The notes under the pieces were generated by a model. The model ran no database searches. It worked only from the letters and a program-made list of their open reading frames with translations, and had not been told where the DNA came from. Both the position numbers and the translations under genes were made by a program. From Belnapia arida (GTDB lineage Bacteria; Pseudomonadota; Alphaproteobacteria; Acetobacterales; Acetobacteraceae): a stretch of DNA of 64,000 bases. Position 1 is the first letter of the stretch. Every line of letters begins with the position of its first letter. This document shows positions 1 through 8,910 of the stretch, piece after piece. The stretch is from assembly GCF_016773205.1 (NCBI RefSeq), contig NZ_JAETWB010000003.1, forward strand, positions 248,001 to 312,000. Direction: 5' to 3'.

Positions 1-415
1 GCCGCGCCAGCGTCTCGGCGAAGGATAGGTACATCGCCCGCCGCTCCCCGGCCGAAGCCCCCGGAAGGTCGCAGGTGCCGAAGACCCGCCCCTCCACCCT
101 GTCCATCACGTAGAAGGGCGTCCCCACCACCTCAGCCCCTTCGTGGAACAGCACCACCGGCGGCACCGGCACCTCGCTCCCCGCCAGCGCCCGCAGCACC
201 CGCGCCTCCCGGTCCACCGCATGGGCCGAGGGCAGCACCTCGCCCGGCGGCTTCTTGCGCAGCACCAGGCGCCGGTTGGCATAGGTGACGAAGAAGGTCG
301 GGTTCGACTGGCCGCCCGAGATGCGCTCGATGGCCATCTCACCCTGGAGCCCTGCAATGGCCTCCCGCAGGAAGCCATCCAGCCGCGCGGCCTCGAATTC
401 AGGCGCCTCGCCCAT
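1..415 (-). CDS. Phosphotransferase family protein (APH fold), 3' part cut off by window edge
   Basis: The first 138 codons of a minus-strand gene are visible; the rest lies beyond base 1. The start is the ATG at 415-413. The product opens with an acidic N-terminus, then a nucleotide-binding hairpin (ISGGQSNPTFFV, about residues 34-45), then LRKKPPG and a helix with HAVDREARVLRAL. This is the N-lobe pattern of aminoglycoside-phosphotransferase-fold kinases related to the N-terminal domain of ACAD10/ACAD11, which act with acyl-CoA dehydrogenases on hydroxy-acids. The conserved lysine and glutamate are in place; the catalytic loop is outside the window. It diverges from tspO across about 86 bases. 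Small-molecule kinase is safe, the substrate is unknown. Confidence 0.8.
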   Translation of the reverse strand, partial: MGEAPEFEAARLDGFLREAIAGLQGEMAIERISGGQSNPTFFVTYANRRLVLRKKPPGEVLPSAHAVDREARVLRALAGSEVPVPPVVLFHEGAEVVGTPFYVMDRVEGRVFGTCDLPGASAGERRAMYLSFAETLAR

Positions 416-501
416 GCCCGTCTCCTCCCCATCTGTCGGGAGCATGGCCGGGGCGAGGGGCGTGGGCAACCGTTCCACCCGGTTTGCGCTATCCTGCACC
501 G

Positions 502-963
502 ATGAACAGCACCTTCGCCTTCCTTGGCTTCTTCGCGGCCTGCTTCCTCGTCGCCTGCTCGGGTGCCGTCTTCCGCCCCGGCGACTGGTACGAGAACCTG
601 GCGAAGCCGAGCTGGAACCCACCCAACTGGCTCTTCGCCCCGGCCTGGACGCTGCTCTACATCCTGATCGCCATCGCTGGATGGCTCGTCTGGCGCGAGG
701 CTGGCTTTGTCCCGGCGCTGGCCCTCTATGGCGTGCAGCTCCTGCTGAACGCCGGCTGGTCCGCCGTCTTCTTCGGTCTGAAGCGCCCCGACCTCGCCTT
801 CGGCGAGCTGGTGCTGCTTTGGCTCTCGATCCTCGGCTGCATCCTGCTTTTCGCCCCCATCAGCACGACGGCCGCCTGGCTGATGGTGCCCTACCTCGCC
901 TGGGTGACCTTCGCCGGCGCGCTGAATTTCGCCATCTGGCAGCGAAACCCGCGCCCGGCCTGA
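502..963 (+). CDS. tspO: TspO/MBR family tryptophan-rich sensory protein
   Basis: A 153-residue, very hydrophobic protein with five predicted membrane helices. Family motifs are clear: GDWYENLAKPSWNPPNWLF near residues 31-49 (conserved WY and the KPxWxPPxW loop), then LNAGWSAVFF and, near the end, AGALNFAIW. TspO proteins bind porphyrins and tetrapyrrole intermediates and in some alphaproteobacteria tune pigment gene expression with oxygen and light. The ATG at 502 is preferred over an in-frame TTG at 484 because the first helix begins right after it. The stop is immediately followed by the convergent end of the next gene. The family call is firm; the role here is inferred. Confidence 0.92.
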   Translation: MNSTFAFLGFFAACFLVACSGAVFRPGDWYENLAKPSWNPPNWLFAPAWTLLYILIAIAGWLVWREAGFVPALALYGVQLLLNAGWSAVFFGLKRPDLAFGELVLLWLSILGCILLFAPISTTAAWLMVPYLAWVTFAGALNFAIWQRNPRPA

Positions 964-1914
964 TCAGCTTCGCTTCCGGCTCATGCCGGAGGCGATGAGC
1001 GCCGCCTCCACCCCCGGCTGCACCTCGCGGATCGCCGCCACCGTCCCCGCCCGGTCGATCACCCGGCTGGCGATTCCACCCGCCGCCTGCCGCGCCAGCA
1101 CCTCCGGGTCCCTCGCCGCGGCCATCAGCGCGGCCTCCAGCCGATCGCGGATCGGCGCCGGCAGGCCCGCCGGCCCGGCCCAGATGATGAGCTGCCGCGT
1201 CGCCGTCTGATAGCCCTGCTCGATCAGCGTCGGCACTTCGGGGAAGTCCGGCCAGCGGTCGACGCTCGCGCTCGCCAGCATCCGAAGCTGCCCTCCCCGC
1301 ACGAGGCCGATCATCTCCGAGGTGCCGGAATAGGTATCGACATGCCCGCCTGCCACCTGGCTCGCCGCCTCGGTGATGCTGCCGAAGGGCACGTAGCTGA
1401 TCTGGATGCCCGCCAGCCGCGCCAAGTCGAAGAAGCTGACCGCCGAGCCCGGATTGGTGCTGGCGACGGTGATGGGCCGACGCCGCCCCTCCGCGATGAA
1501 ATCGGCCAAGGTCCGCACCTGCGGCATCGACGGCCCGACCGGCACCGCGATCCGCAGCTCCGATGTGCAGCCGAGGAAGTCGAAGCTCTCCCAGGGCTTG
1601 TAGGGCAGGTCCATGGTCAGCGGCGCCACCACCAGCGCCGAGAGCCCGACCAGGCCGAAGGTGTAGCCATCCGGCCGCGATTGCGCGATCCGCCCCGGCC
1701 CGAGGGTCCCGCCCGCCCCGGGCGTGTTCCGCACCGGGATGGCGACGCCGAGCGTCTTCTCCATATGCGCAGCGATTGCCCGCGCCACCACATCCGTCCC
1801 GCCACCGGGGCCGAAGCCGGTAACGAGGCTGATCTCCCGGCTTGGCCAGCGCTCCGTCTGGGCCAGGGCGGGCATGGCAAGCGTCATCCCGCCGAGCAGG
1901 GTTCTGCGCTTCAT
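964..1914 (-). CDS. Bug/TctC-type tripartite tricarboxylate transporter binding protein
   Basis: A 316-residue periplasmic solute receptor. It has a short signal with twin arginines (KRRTLLGG) and an Ala-rich cleavage region ending PALAQ near residue 19. The mature protein starts with REISLVTGFGPGGGTDVVAR, the usual Bug opening, followed by NTPGAGGTLG and a late PEVPTLIEQGY segment. Bug proteins bind carboxylates or related small molecules for TctAB permeases, but no TctA or TctB gene lies nearby, so this looks like one of the many orphan Bug receptors typical of Acetobacteraceae and Burkholderiales. It follows the enoyl-CoA hydratase on the same strand after 85 bases. The ligand is unknown. 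Confidence 0.88.
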   Translation of the reverse strand: MKRRTLLGGMTLAMPALAQTERWPSREISLVTGFGPGGGTDVVARAIAAHMEKTLGVAIPVRNTPGAGGTLGPGRIAQSRPDGYTFGLVGLSALVVAPLTMDLPYKPWESFDFLGCTSELRIAVPVGPSMPQVRTLADFIAEGRRRPITVASTNPGSAVSFFDLARLAGIQISYVPFGSITEAASQVAGGHVDTYSGTSEMIGLVRGGQLRMLASASVDRWPDFPEVPTLIEQGYQTATRQLIIWAGPAGLPAPIRDRLEAALMAAARDPEVLARQAAGGIASRVIDRAGTVAAIREVQPGVEAALIASGMSRKRS

Positions 1915-1999
1915 TGCTTCGTTCCTCCCTCACAGGAAGGGCTTTGCCCTCCCCGAACCCCACCCATCAGGCCGGAACCCGGCCTGGACCGGTCCGAGC

Positions 2000-2776
2000 C
2001 TATCTCCCCACCCAGCGTGGGGGGCGCTTCTCCACGAAGGCCCTGGGGCCTTCCTGGAAGTCCTCGGTCTGCTTGATCCGCTCGCTCGCCGATCGGCTCA
2101 TCGCCCAAAGCGTGTCGTCATCCAGCACCAGCGCCTGCCGGGCGATGGCGAGGCTCTCCCGCACCGCCACCGGCGCATTGGCGGTGACCCGCCGCGCCAG
2201 GCCGAGCGCCGCCTCCCGCACCTCGCCCTGCGGCACCACCGCATTCACCAGGCCATGCTGCAAGGCGAGCGCCGCCGGTATCGGCTCCCCGGTGGCGATC
2301 ATCTGCATGGCGATCGCCTTCGGCAGCGCCCGCGGCAGCCGGAATATTCCGCCGGCTGCGGCGACCAAGCTCCGCTTCACCTCCGGCAGGCCGAATGTCG
2401 CCGTCTCCGCCGCCACAGCCATGTCACAGGCCAGCAGCAGCTCCAGCCCACCCGCCAGCGCATGTCCCTGCGCCGCCGCGATCCAGAGCTTGGTCCGCGG
2501 TGCCTTGACGAAGCCGCCGAACCCATATCTCGCCCCGGCCAGTGCCGTGCTCCGCCCCGCCGAAACCTCCTTGAGGTCGGCCCCGGCGCAGAAGGCGTGC
2601 GGCCCCGCCCCGGTCAGCACCACGACCCGGATCTCCGCGTCCGCCTCCGCCCAGTCGACCGCCGCCTCCATCCCCGCGCTGACCGCGGCATTCACCGCGT
2701 TCCGTGCCTCCGGCCGATTGATGGTGACGAGCGCGACATGCGGCTCCACCATCTCGAACAGCACAGCCTCGCTCAT
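2000..2776 (-). CDS. Enoyl-CoA hydratase/isomerase family protein
   Basis: A 258-residue crotonase-fold enzyme. The first strand and helix carry TINRPEARNAVNAAV. FCAGADLKE (about residues 61-69) and the later AQGHALAGGLELLLACD form the oxyanion hole and CoA pocket. The Glu of GGLELLLACD fits one catalytic acid; the second acid position seems to be in EVKRSLVAAAGG. It would act on short or medium acyl-CoA in beta-oxidation or a degradation route. Its start overlaps the stop of the upstream oxidoreductase by four bases, so the two are probably translated together. The exact acyl substrate cannot be read from sequence. Confidence 0.9.
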   Translation of the reverse strand: MSEAVLFEMVEPHVALVTINRPEARNAVNAAVSAGMEAAVDWAEADAEIRVVVLTGAGPHAFCAGADLKEVSAGRSTALAGARYGFGGFVKAPRTKLWIAAAQGHALAGGLELLLACDMAVAAETATFGLPEVKRSLVAAAGGIFRLPRALPKAIAMQMIATGEPIPAALALQHGLVNAVVPQGEVREAALGLARRVTANAPVAVRESLAIARQALVLDDDTLWAMSRSASERIKQTEDFQEGPRAFVEKRPPRWVGR

Positions 2777-3840
2777 GTCACGCCTCCCGCCGAAGCCAGC
2801 CCCGCCGCTTCCGCCATGACCTCGATCGCCGCCGGCTGGCGCGACCGCACGCTGAGCGCATCCGCCCCGCTCTCCGCCCAGGCGCGGAACCGCTCCTTGA
2901 TCCGCGCCGGCGGCCCGACCAGCGACTTCATGTCCACCCAGTCGTCAGGCACGGCGGCGATCGCCTCCTCCTTCCGGCCGGCCAGGTACAGCTCCTGGAT
3001 GCGCGCCGCGGCCTCGCCGAAGCCGCGCCGCTCCATCATGTCGCGGTGGAAATTCTTGTCCTTGTGGCCCATGCCGCCGACATAGAGGGCGATCTCCGGC
3101 TTCAGCTTCGCCAGCGCGCCGCGCACGTCGTCCGAAACCTCGACATGCACGCTGGCATGGATAGTGAAGTCGGCCCGCGTCTTGGGCCGGCCCGTCGCCT
3201 TCTCGGCGCGGCGGAAACCCTCCTCCAGCAGCGGCATGAAATGGGGAAGCGTGCCTGGGACGAAGCCGAGAGCCAACCAGCCATCGGCGATCTCGCCGGT
3301 CAGCCGCACCATCGCATCCGTCTCCGTCCCCAGATAGACCGGGATGGCGGGATTCATGTGCAGGATCGACTTCAGCGGCTTGCCGATGCCGAGCGCGCCC
3401 GGGCCGGTATAGGGCAGGGGGATCTCCGGCCCGTCATGCGTCACCGGCGCCTCGCGCGCCCAGATCTTCCGCATGATCGCGACATAGTCCTTCACCCGGT
3501 AATAGGGCTTGCCCCAGGGCTGGCCGTACCAGCCCTCGACGATCTGCGGCCCGCTCACCCCAAGCCCGGCAATGAACCGCCCGCCGCCGGCGAGGCTGTC
3601 GACCGTGCCCGCGCACATCGCCGCATTGGCCGGCGTCCGCGCGGCGAGTTGCATCACCCCCGTGGCGAGACGGATGCGCTTCGTCACCGCCGCCAGATAG
3701 GCCAGCGGCGAGACCGCATCCGAGCCATAGGCCTCCGCCGTCCAGACGGAGTCGTAGCCGAGCTCCTCCGCCCGCTGGACGAGCGCGACAGGTACGTCCA
3801 GCTGCGCCTTTGAATATCCGATCGAGAGCCCGAGCTTCAT
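2773..3840 (-). CDS. LLM-class flavin-dependent oxidoreductase (F420-type luciferase-like)
   Basis: A 355-residue TIM-barrel enzyme starting MKLGLSIGYSKAQ. It shows the luciferase-like monooxygenase layout: VQRAEELGYDSVWTAEAYGSD near the N-terminus, the strand KRIRLATGVMQ, and RFIAGLGVSGPQIVEGWYG about residue 88. These resemble F420-dependent members, but FMN use cannot be excluded. I chose the ATG at 3840 because a longer open frame upstream loses similarity and would overlap the previous gene fully; this start overlaps that gene's stop as ATGA. It sits between a glutaredoxin-DinB fusion and an enoyl-CoA hydratase, suggesting oxidation of a xenobiotic or acyl substrate. Confidence 0.87.
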   Translation of the reverse strand: MKLGLSIGYSKAQLDVPVALVQRAEELGYDSVWTAEAYGSDAVSPLAYLAAVTKRIRLATGVMQLAARTPANAAMCAGTVDSLAGGGRFIAGLGVSGPQIVEGWYGQPWGKPYYRVKDYVAIMRKIWAREAPVTHDGPEIPLPYTGPGALGIGKPLKSILHMNPAIPVYLGTETDAMVRLTGEIADGWLALGFVPGTLPHFMPLLEEGFRRAEKATGRPKTRADFTIHASVHVEVSDDVRGALAKLKPEIALYVGGMGHKDKNFHRDMMERRGFGEAAARIQELYLAGRKEEAIAAVPDDWVDMKSLVGPPARIKERFRAWAESGADALSVRSRQPAAIEVMAEAAGLASAGGVT

Positions 3841-4589
3841 CCCCACACCTCCTCCGGCATCGGCAGGCCGGCGAAGACCTCCGGCCCCAGCGCCCCGTCG
3901 GGCGCGATCCCCATCCGCTCCAGCACCCACATCAGCTGCCGCGCATGCTGCCCGCTGTGCCAGACGGTGCGCTCCAGGAACTCGTGCAGCGACTGCCGGC
4001 CGTAATAGACCTGCGCCGCCTCCGTCCAATCCCGTCCGCGCCCCGGCCCGTCGAACCAGGCCGCGAGCCGCCCCTCCACATCCGCCGCATAGGCCAGCAG
4101 CGCGGCCCGCTCCGCCCTGGGCGGCAGCCGGAAATAGGCCTCGTAGCGCAGCGGAATGCCTGCCTCATGCTCGAGGAAGGCATCGACGATGTTGACGATG
4201 TGGTAGACGAGGTCGGCATGGCTCCGCGGCCGGTCCGGCAGCAGCGTCCCGAGGCTTTCCTCAGGCAGCTGCGCCGCGAAGCGCGCCGCCCCGGCGAGGA
4301 TCGCCTCCTGCCGCCGCCGCAGCTCCGCCACGGGCAGCACCTGCGGTGCCCCAAGGTCGATCCCGACCAGCTCCGCCACGTCCCGCAGCACCTGCCCGTT
4401 CGCCCAGGCCTCGCCCCGCGTCACGATCGGCACCTGCCGCAGCCCGAAGCGCTCGAGCTCCGCATAGGCCGCCTCGTCGGCCAGCACGTTGCGTGAGGCG
4501 AAGGGCACCCGGTGCCGCGCCAGGAACTCCTTGGTGCGCAGGCAGCTGGTGCAGCCGGTCATCCAATAGACCCGCACATCGTCGGGCAT
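3837..4589 (-). CDS. Glutaredoxin-like domain fused to a DinB-like domain
   Basis: A 250-residue two-domain protein. Residues 1-80 form a glutaredoxin-like thioredoxin fold: VYWMTGCTSCLRTKEFLARH carries the CxxC pair, and QVPIV is the cis-proline loop. Residues about 95-245 look like a DinB/YfiT four-helix bundle, with three spaced histidines that could bind metal: H in RSHADLVYHIVN and the pair in VWHSGQHARQL. DinB-like proteins include thiol-dependent S-transferases using mycothiol, bacillithiol or glutathione, so a fused thiol redox domain is chemically sensible. It heads a three-gene overlapping set with the LLM oxidoreductase and the enoyl-CoA hydratase. The activity is inferred. Confidence 0.8.
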   Translation of the reverse strand: MPDDVRVYWMTGCTSCLRTKEFLARHRVPFASRNVLADEAAYAELERFGLRQVPIVTRGEAWANGQVLRDVAELVGIDLGAPQVLPVAELRRRQEAILAGAARFAAQLPEESLGTLLPDRPRSHADLVYHIVNIVDAFLEHEAGIPLRYEAYFRLPPRAERAALLAYAADVEGRLAAWFDGPGRGRDWTEAAQVYYGRQSLHEFLERTVWHSGQHARQLMWVLERMGIAPDGALGPEVFAGLPMPEEVWG

Positions 4590-4723
4590 GGCGGCGTTCC
4601 TCCGGGATTTTCCCGCAGTCTATACGCCTCGTGCCATCCGACCAGCCCGGTTGCAGGGGCTTCCCCGCCGGCCTCATCCATGGTTCTTCCCGGCCCCGAA
4701 AGCACCCCGGAGGGAACCAAGGA

Positions 4724-5815
4724 ATGAACCGCAGAGCCATCCTCGGCCAGACCGCGCTCGCCGCGACCACCGCCATCCCCCTGGCGACGCCCGCCCTCGC
4801 GCAATCCACGCCTGCGCTGCGCTGGCGCCTGACCAGCAGCTACCCGACCAGCCTCGACGCCATCCACGGCGCCGCCCATGTCTTCGCCCGCACCGTCGCC
4901 GAGCTGACGGAGGACCGCTTCCAGATCCGCGTCTTCGGCCCTGGCGAGGTCGTCCCCGCCCTCCAGGCGCTGGACGCGGTCCAGACCGGCACGGTGGAGT
5001 GCTGCCACACAACCTGCTCCTTCTACATCGGCAAGAACCCGGCCTTCGCCTTCGCCACCGGCGTGCCGTTCGGCCTCAACACCCGCCAGCAGAATGCCTG
5101 GATGTACGAGGGCGGCGGCATCGACCTGCTGAACGAGCTGTTCCGCCAGTACAACACCTACGCCCTGCCGCTGGGGACGACCGGCGCGCAGATGGGCGGC
5201 TGGTTCCGCAAGGAGGTCAGGACGGTCGAGGACATGCGCGGCCTCAAGATGCGCATCGCCGGCCTCGGCGGCACGGTGCTCCAGCGCGTCGGCGGCGTCC
5301 CCCAGCAGCTGGCCGGCGGCGACATCTACCCGGCGCTCGAGCGCGGCACCATCGACGCGGTCGAATGGCTCGGCCCCTATGACGACGAGAAGCTTGGCTT
5401 CAACAAGGTCGCGCCATTCTACTACTATCCCGCTTGGTGGGAGGGCGCGGCCAACACCACCTTCGTCGCCAATCTCGAGCAGTGGAACGCCCTGCCGAAG
5501 AGCTACCAGGCCGCCATCCGCACCGCCGCCGCCGAGGCGACGCACTGGATGGTCGCCCGCTACGACACCCGCAACCCGGAGGCGCTGCGCCGCCTGCTCG
5601 CCGCCGGCACCCAGCTCCGCGCCTTCCCGCGCGAGGTGATGGACGCCTGCTACCGCGAGGCCATGGCGCTGGAGGCGGAACTCGCCCAGAAGAGCCCGGA
5701 ATATGCCAAGATCCACGCTGCGTGGTCGAAGGCGCGCGACGACATGCGGGCTTGGTTCCGGGTCGCCGAGCTGTCCTTCGACAACTACATCGCCCAGGCC
5801 GCGCAGCGGCGGTGA
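4724..5815 (+). CDS. dctP: TRAP transporter substrate-binding protein, DctP family
   Basis: A 363-residue periplasmic receptor. The signal begins NRRAILGQTALAA and ends PALAQ, which fits Tat or Sec export. The mature part opens with RWRLTSSYPTSLDAIHGAA and carries the TRAP hallmark arginine in GLKMRIAGLGG (about residue 180), which salt-bridges a ligand carboxylate. It also has the GTIDAVEWLGPYDDEKLGF segment typical of the family that binds 2-oxo acids and similar monocarboxylates. No DctQ or DctM membrane genes are adjacent, so the permease must be elsewhere. The ATG at 4724 sits just after an AGG-rich stretch. It diverges from the glutaredoxin-DinB gene. The symbol is a family name. Confidence 0.88.
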   Translation: MNRRAILGQTALAATTAIPLATPALAQSTPALRWRLTSSYPTSLDAIHGAAHVFARTVAELTEDRFQIRVFGPGEVVPALQALDAVQTGTVECCHTTCSFYIGKNPAFAFATGVPFGLNTRQQNAWMYEGGGIDLLNELFRQYNTYALPLGTTGAQMGGWFRKEVRTVEDMRGLKMRIAGLGGTVLQRVGGVPQQLAGGDIYPALERGTIDAVEWLGPYDDEKLGFNKVAPFYYYPAWWEGAANTTFVANLEQWNALPKSYQAAIRTAAAEATHWMVARYDTRNPEALRRLLAAGTQLRAFPREVMDACYREAMALEAELAQKSPEYAKIHAAWSKARDDMRAWFRVAELSFDNYIAQAAQRR

Positions 5816-5817
5816 GG

Positions 5818-5838
5818 GGAGGGGCCTGGCGCCCCTCC
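5818..5838. terminator. Short hairpin between convergent genes, possible two-way terminator
   Basis: GGAGGGGC (5818-5825) and GCCCCTCC (5831-5838) form a perfect eight-base stem with a five-base loop. It lies between the TRAP binding protein and the end of the hlyD-like gene and runs into the latter's stop codon. There is no T run on either strand, so intrinsic termination is uncertain. Confidence 0.4.
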
Positions 5839-7253
5839 TAATCCCTGAGCGCCCGCCGCGCCGCCGCGCTCAACGGTGTCCACAGATAGGCAAGGGGCGT
5901 CCGCCTCTCGCCGAGGATGTAGAGCTCCGCCGGCATGCCCGCGACCGGTGCCAGATCCGGCACCGATTCCAGCTGCCCGGGATCGAACTCCAGCCGGACG
6001 AGGAAATACGGGTCGCCGCCGTTGTTCGGCGGCACCTGCACGTCGGCGCCGACGACGATCACCCGCCCCTCCAGCATCGGCACGTTGCGCGTGCGGTAGC
6101 TGCTCAGCCGGATATTCGCCCGCTGCCCCACCGAGACCTGCTCGATATCGGTCGGCTGCACCCGGCCTTCGACCACCAGCCGGTCGTTCAGCGGCACCAG
6201 GTCGAGGATCGGCTGCCCGGTCTGGATCGTCGCCCCCGGCGTGAAGGCCTGGATATTCGTCACCTTGCCGGCCTCGGGCGACAGCACCTCGCGCCGCGCC
6301 AGCACGTCCTGCGCCGCGCGCAGCTGCTGCAGGGCCGCAGCCGTCGTCGCCTCGGTGGTCTGCATGTCGGTGGCGATGTCGGAGAGCCGGGCGAGCCGCA
6401 GCCCCTCCAGCTGCCGCTGCGCCTGGATGATGCCCTCGCGCAGCTGCGCCTCCTGCGCATTCGCCTGCCCGATCGTGGCGACGAACCCCGCCTCCTGCTG
6501 CTGCAGGTTGAGCACGGTGAAGCGCGAGGCGAAGCCCTGCGTCAGCAGCCGGCTGTAGCCGGCGATCTGCTCCCGCACGGCCATGAGCTGCCGCCCGGCG
6601 CCCTCGCGTTGCGCCTGGGCGCCCGCCACCTGCTCCTGCAACTGGGTGATGGCGCGCTCCTGCACGCCGACCTGCCCGTCGAAGGCCGCCCAGCGCGCGG
6701 CGAAGAGCGCCTGCTCGGCGCGGACGAAGACCTGGATTGCCGGATCGGCCCCCGCCGCCGCCGTCAGATCGACCGGGAAGGCCAGCTGCCGCTGCTCCGC
6801 CTGCTCCGCCCGCAGCCGGGCGACGCGCGCCCGCCCGCTCCAATAGGCGGCCTTGGCCTGCCCCGCCGTCGCCTCCGCCTGCGTCACGTCAAGCTGCAGC
6901 AGCGGCTGGCCCGCCTGCACCACGGAGCTTTCCTGCACCAGCAGGCGCCGCAGGATGCCCGGCTCCAGCAGGTTCACCGTCTTCCGCCGCCCCTCGGGGA
7001 CGAGCTGTCCACTGGCCAGCACCGCCCGCTCGGCGACGGTCATCGTCGCCCAGCCGGCGATCGGCAGGAGGGTGATGGCCAGCGTCAGCAGCGAGCGCCG
7101 TACCAGCCGATGGACCGGCGGGCTCTGCACCGCCCGCTCCAGCTGCTTCTGGAGCGATTCCTGCGGAAGGGCCGAGGGGAGGGCCGGGGGCAGCGCCACA
7201 GGCGCCCCATGCTTAACCAGCTGCTGCACGATGCCGCTCCATGTCACTCTCAT
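5838..7253 (-). CDS. HlyD-family periplasmic adaptor of a type I secretion system
   Basis: A 471-residue membrane fusion protein. A cytoplasmic N-terminus rich in Pro and Ala is followed by one membrane helix (about residues 62-80, TLAITLLPIAGWATM). Then come a lipoyl half-motif (GRRKTVNLLEPGILRRLLV, with QESSVVQAGQPLLQLD), a long Gln-rich coiled coil (about 140-290), and a second lipoyl/beta-barrel part with VTNIQAFTPGATIQTGQPILDLVP. This is the PrtE/HlyD layout that links the inner-membrane ABC exporter to TolC. The gene overlaps the upstream ABC gene by 41 bases, so the start could be slightly further in. It is last in the minus-strand secretion operon; no outer-membrane factor is present in the window. 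Confidence 0.92.
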   Translation of the reverse strand: MRVTWSGIVQQLVKHGAPVALPPALPSALPQESLQKQLERAVQSPPVHRLVRRSLLTLAITLLPIAGWATMTVAERAVLASGQLVPEGRRKTVNLLEPGILRRLLVQESSVVQAGQPLLQLDVTQAEATAGQAKAAYWSGRARVARLRAEQAEQRQLAFPVDLTAAAGADPAIQVFVRAEQALFAARWAAFDGQVGVQERAITQLQEQVAGAQAQREGAGRQLMAVREQIAGYSRLLTQGFASRFTVLNLQQQEAGFVATIGQANAQEAQLREGIIQAQRQLEGLRLARLSDIATDMQTTEATTAAALQQLRAAQDVLARREVLSPEAGKVTNIQAFTPGATIQTGQPILDLVPLNDRLVVEGRVQPTDIEQVSVGQRANIRLSSYRTRNVPMLEGRVIVVGADVQVPPNNGGDPYFLVRLEFDPGQLESVPDLAPVAGMPAELYILGERRTPLAYLWTPLSAAARRALRD

Positions 7254-8910
7254 CGGGCCCGCCTGCGAGCCATTCGAAGGTGCCGCCGGCCTCCAGCCGC
7301 AGCCGGTGCCCTGCGAGGTCGGCCCAGGTCGCCGGCTCGTGCGTCGCCACCAGCACGACCGCGCCGGCCGCGCTCGCCTGGCTCACCGCCGCCCGCATCG
7401 CCTGCCGCGCCGCGCCGTCGAGGCCGATCTCCGGCTCGTCCAGCACCAGCAGCCGCGGCATGCCGTAGAGCGCCCGCGCCAGCCCCACCAGCCGCCGCTG
7501 CCCGGCCGAGAGCCCGGCGCTGGTCCCGGCCGGGGCCTGGTAGCCCAGCGGCTGCCGCCCGATCATCTCATGCGCACCCGCCATCCGCGCCGCAGCCACC
7601 ACCAGCTCCGCCGGGGCGCCCGGCCCGCGACCGATATTGGTGAAGATGTCCGCCTCCAGCAGCTGGACGTCCTGCGGCAGGTAGCCGATCCGCGCGCCGA
7701 GCGTGCCGCGGTCGCAGAACCAGGTGTCCTGCCCGTCGAGCAGCACGCGTCCCTGATCCGGCGGCACCAGCCCGAGCACGAGGCGCAGCAGCGTCGTCTT
7801 GCCCGTGCCGTTGCCGCCCTCGACCAGCAGCACCTCGCCCGGCGCCAGGGCGAGGCCGAGCCCCGTCAGGACCGGCTGGTCCCGCCCCACCGGGTGGAAG
7901 CCGAGATCCTCGACGACCAGCCCCGGCCGCGCCTCGGTCAGGGGCGGCCGGGCGGTGACCTGCGCCTCCTCCGCCAGCGCCCGGCGCAGCCGCGCCCAGG
8001 CCCGGGTGCCGGCCTGCCAGGCCTCGAAATGCTGCACCAGCCCGGCGAGCGGCCGCAGCGCGAACTGCCCGAGCAACACGGCGCCGAGCACCAGCCCGAT
8101 CGTCCCGCGCCCTTCAATGACGTGGAGCACGCCGGAGCCGGTCAGCCCCATCATCGTCAGCGCCGCGACCAGCATCTGCAACTCGCGGATCGCATCGCTC
8201 CTCGCCGCGGCCATGTCGGCGAGGCCAAGCGCTGCCTCGTGGCGCCGCTGCCAGCGCCCGAGCAGCGCCGGCAACTGGCCGAGCCCGCGCACCAGGTCCG
8301 CATGCACCAGCTGCCCGGCCAGCTCATGGCCCGCAGCCGCCAGCTCCGCTTCGCCCGTCGCCGCGGCCGGGCCCGCCACCCGCCGCAGCACCAGCCCGAG
8401 CAGGGCCGTCGCCCCCATCCCGGCCAGCAGGATCCAACCGAAACCCGCATGCAGGTGGAAGACGAGCCCCAGCGCCGCCGCCGCCCCCATCAGGTCGAGC
8501 AGCCCCGCCACCGCCTCGCCGGCGACGAAGCGCTGCGCCGCCGCGACATCCCCGAGCAGGTCGAGCCCCGCCACCAGGTCGCGCCGCGCCGCCCGCCGGA
8601 TCGCCGCCTGCAAGGCTTCCGCCCGCAAGGCAAGGCCCAGCCGCTCCGCCATCGCCTGCAGCAGCGCCTCGCGTCGGTGCCGGTAATAGGCGGCGAGCAG
8701 CGTCGCCATGGCGAAGACCAGCATCAGCGCCAGCACGGTGTTGCCGTTCTTGCTCTCCAGCACGCCATCGGTAATGTGCGCGATGCTGAGCACCAGGTCG
8801 AACAGCCCAAGCATCCCGCCAAGGCTGAGCAGCAGGATCGCCAGCACGCTCCCCGGCCCGAGCCCCATGGCCCGCAGCCAGCCGCGGCGCTGCAGCACCG
8901 TCGCGCTCAT
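7213..8910 (-). CDS. ABC exporter half-subunit (membrane plus ATPase), type I secretion, second of a pair
   Basis: A 565-residue ABC half-transporter of the PrtD type. Residues 1-320 are the membrane domain, with strong helices near 20-45 and 60-80. The ATPase follows: Walker A GGNGTGKTT (about 360), Q-loop GYLPQDVQLLEADIF, signature LSAGQRR, Walker B LLVLDEP with its catalytic Glu, D-loop GLDG, and switch His in VATHEP. All ATPase motifs are intact. No C39 peptidase or C39-like domain precedes the membrane region. Start and stop overlap the neighbours. Because another complete half-subunit is encoded directly upstream, this one may work as a heterodimer rather than the usual homodimer. Confidence 0.9.
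   Translation of the reverse strand: MSATVLQRRGWLRAMGLGPGSVLAILLLSLGGMLGLFDLVLSIAHITDGVLESKNGNTVLALMLVFAMATLLAAYYRHRREALLQAMAERLGLALRAEALQAAIRRAARRDLVAGLDLLGDVAAAQRFVAGEAVAGLLDLMGAAAALGLVFHLHAGFGWILLAGMGATALLGLVLRRVAGPAAATGEAELAAAGHELAGQLVHADLVRGLGQLPALLGRWQRRHEAALGLADMAAARSDAIRELQMLVAALTMMGLTGSGVLHVIEGRGTIGLVLGAVLLGQFALRPLAGLVQHFEAWQAGTRAWARLRRALAEEAQVTARPPLTEARPGLVVEDLGFHPVGRDQPVLTGLGLALAPGEVLLVEGGNGTGKTTLLRLVLGLVPPDQGRVLLDGQDTWFCDRGTLGARIGYLPQDVQLLEADIFTNIGRGPGAPAELVVAAARMAGAHEMIGRQPLGYQAPAGTSAGLSAGQRRLVGLARALYGMPRLLVLDEPEIGLDGAARQAMRAAVSQASAAGAVVLVATHEPATWADLAGHRLRLEAGGTFEWLAGGPDESDMERHRAAAG

Noticed and set aside
2773-4029. A longer start for the LLM oxidoreductase at 4029
   Set aside because: The extra 63 residues are Gly/Ala/Arg shadow sequence; MKLGLSIGY at 3840 is the family start and overlaps the previous stop.
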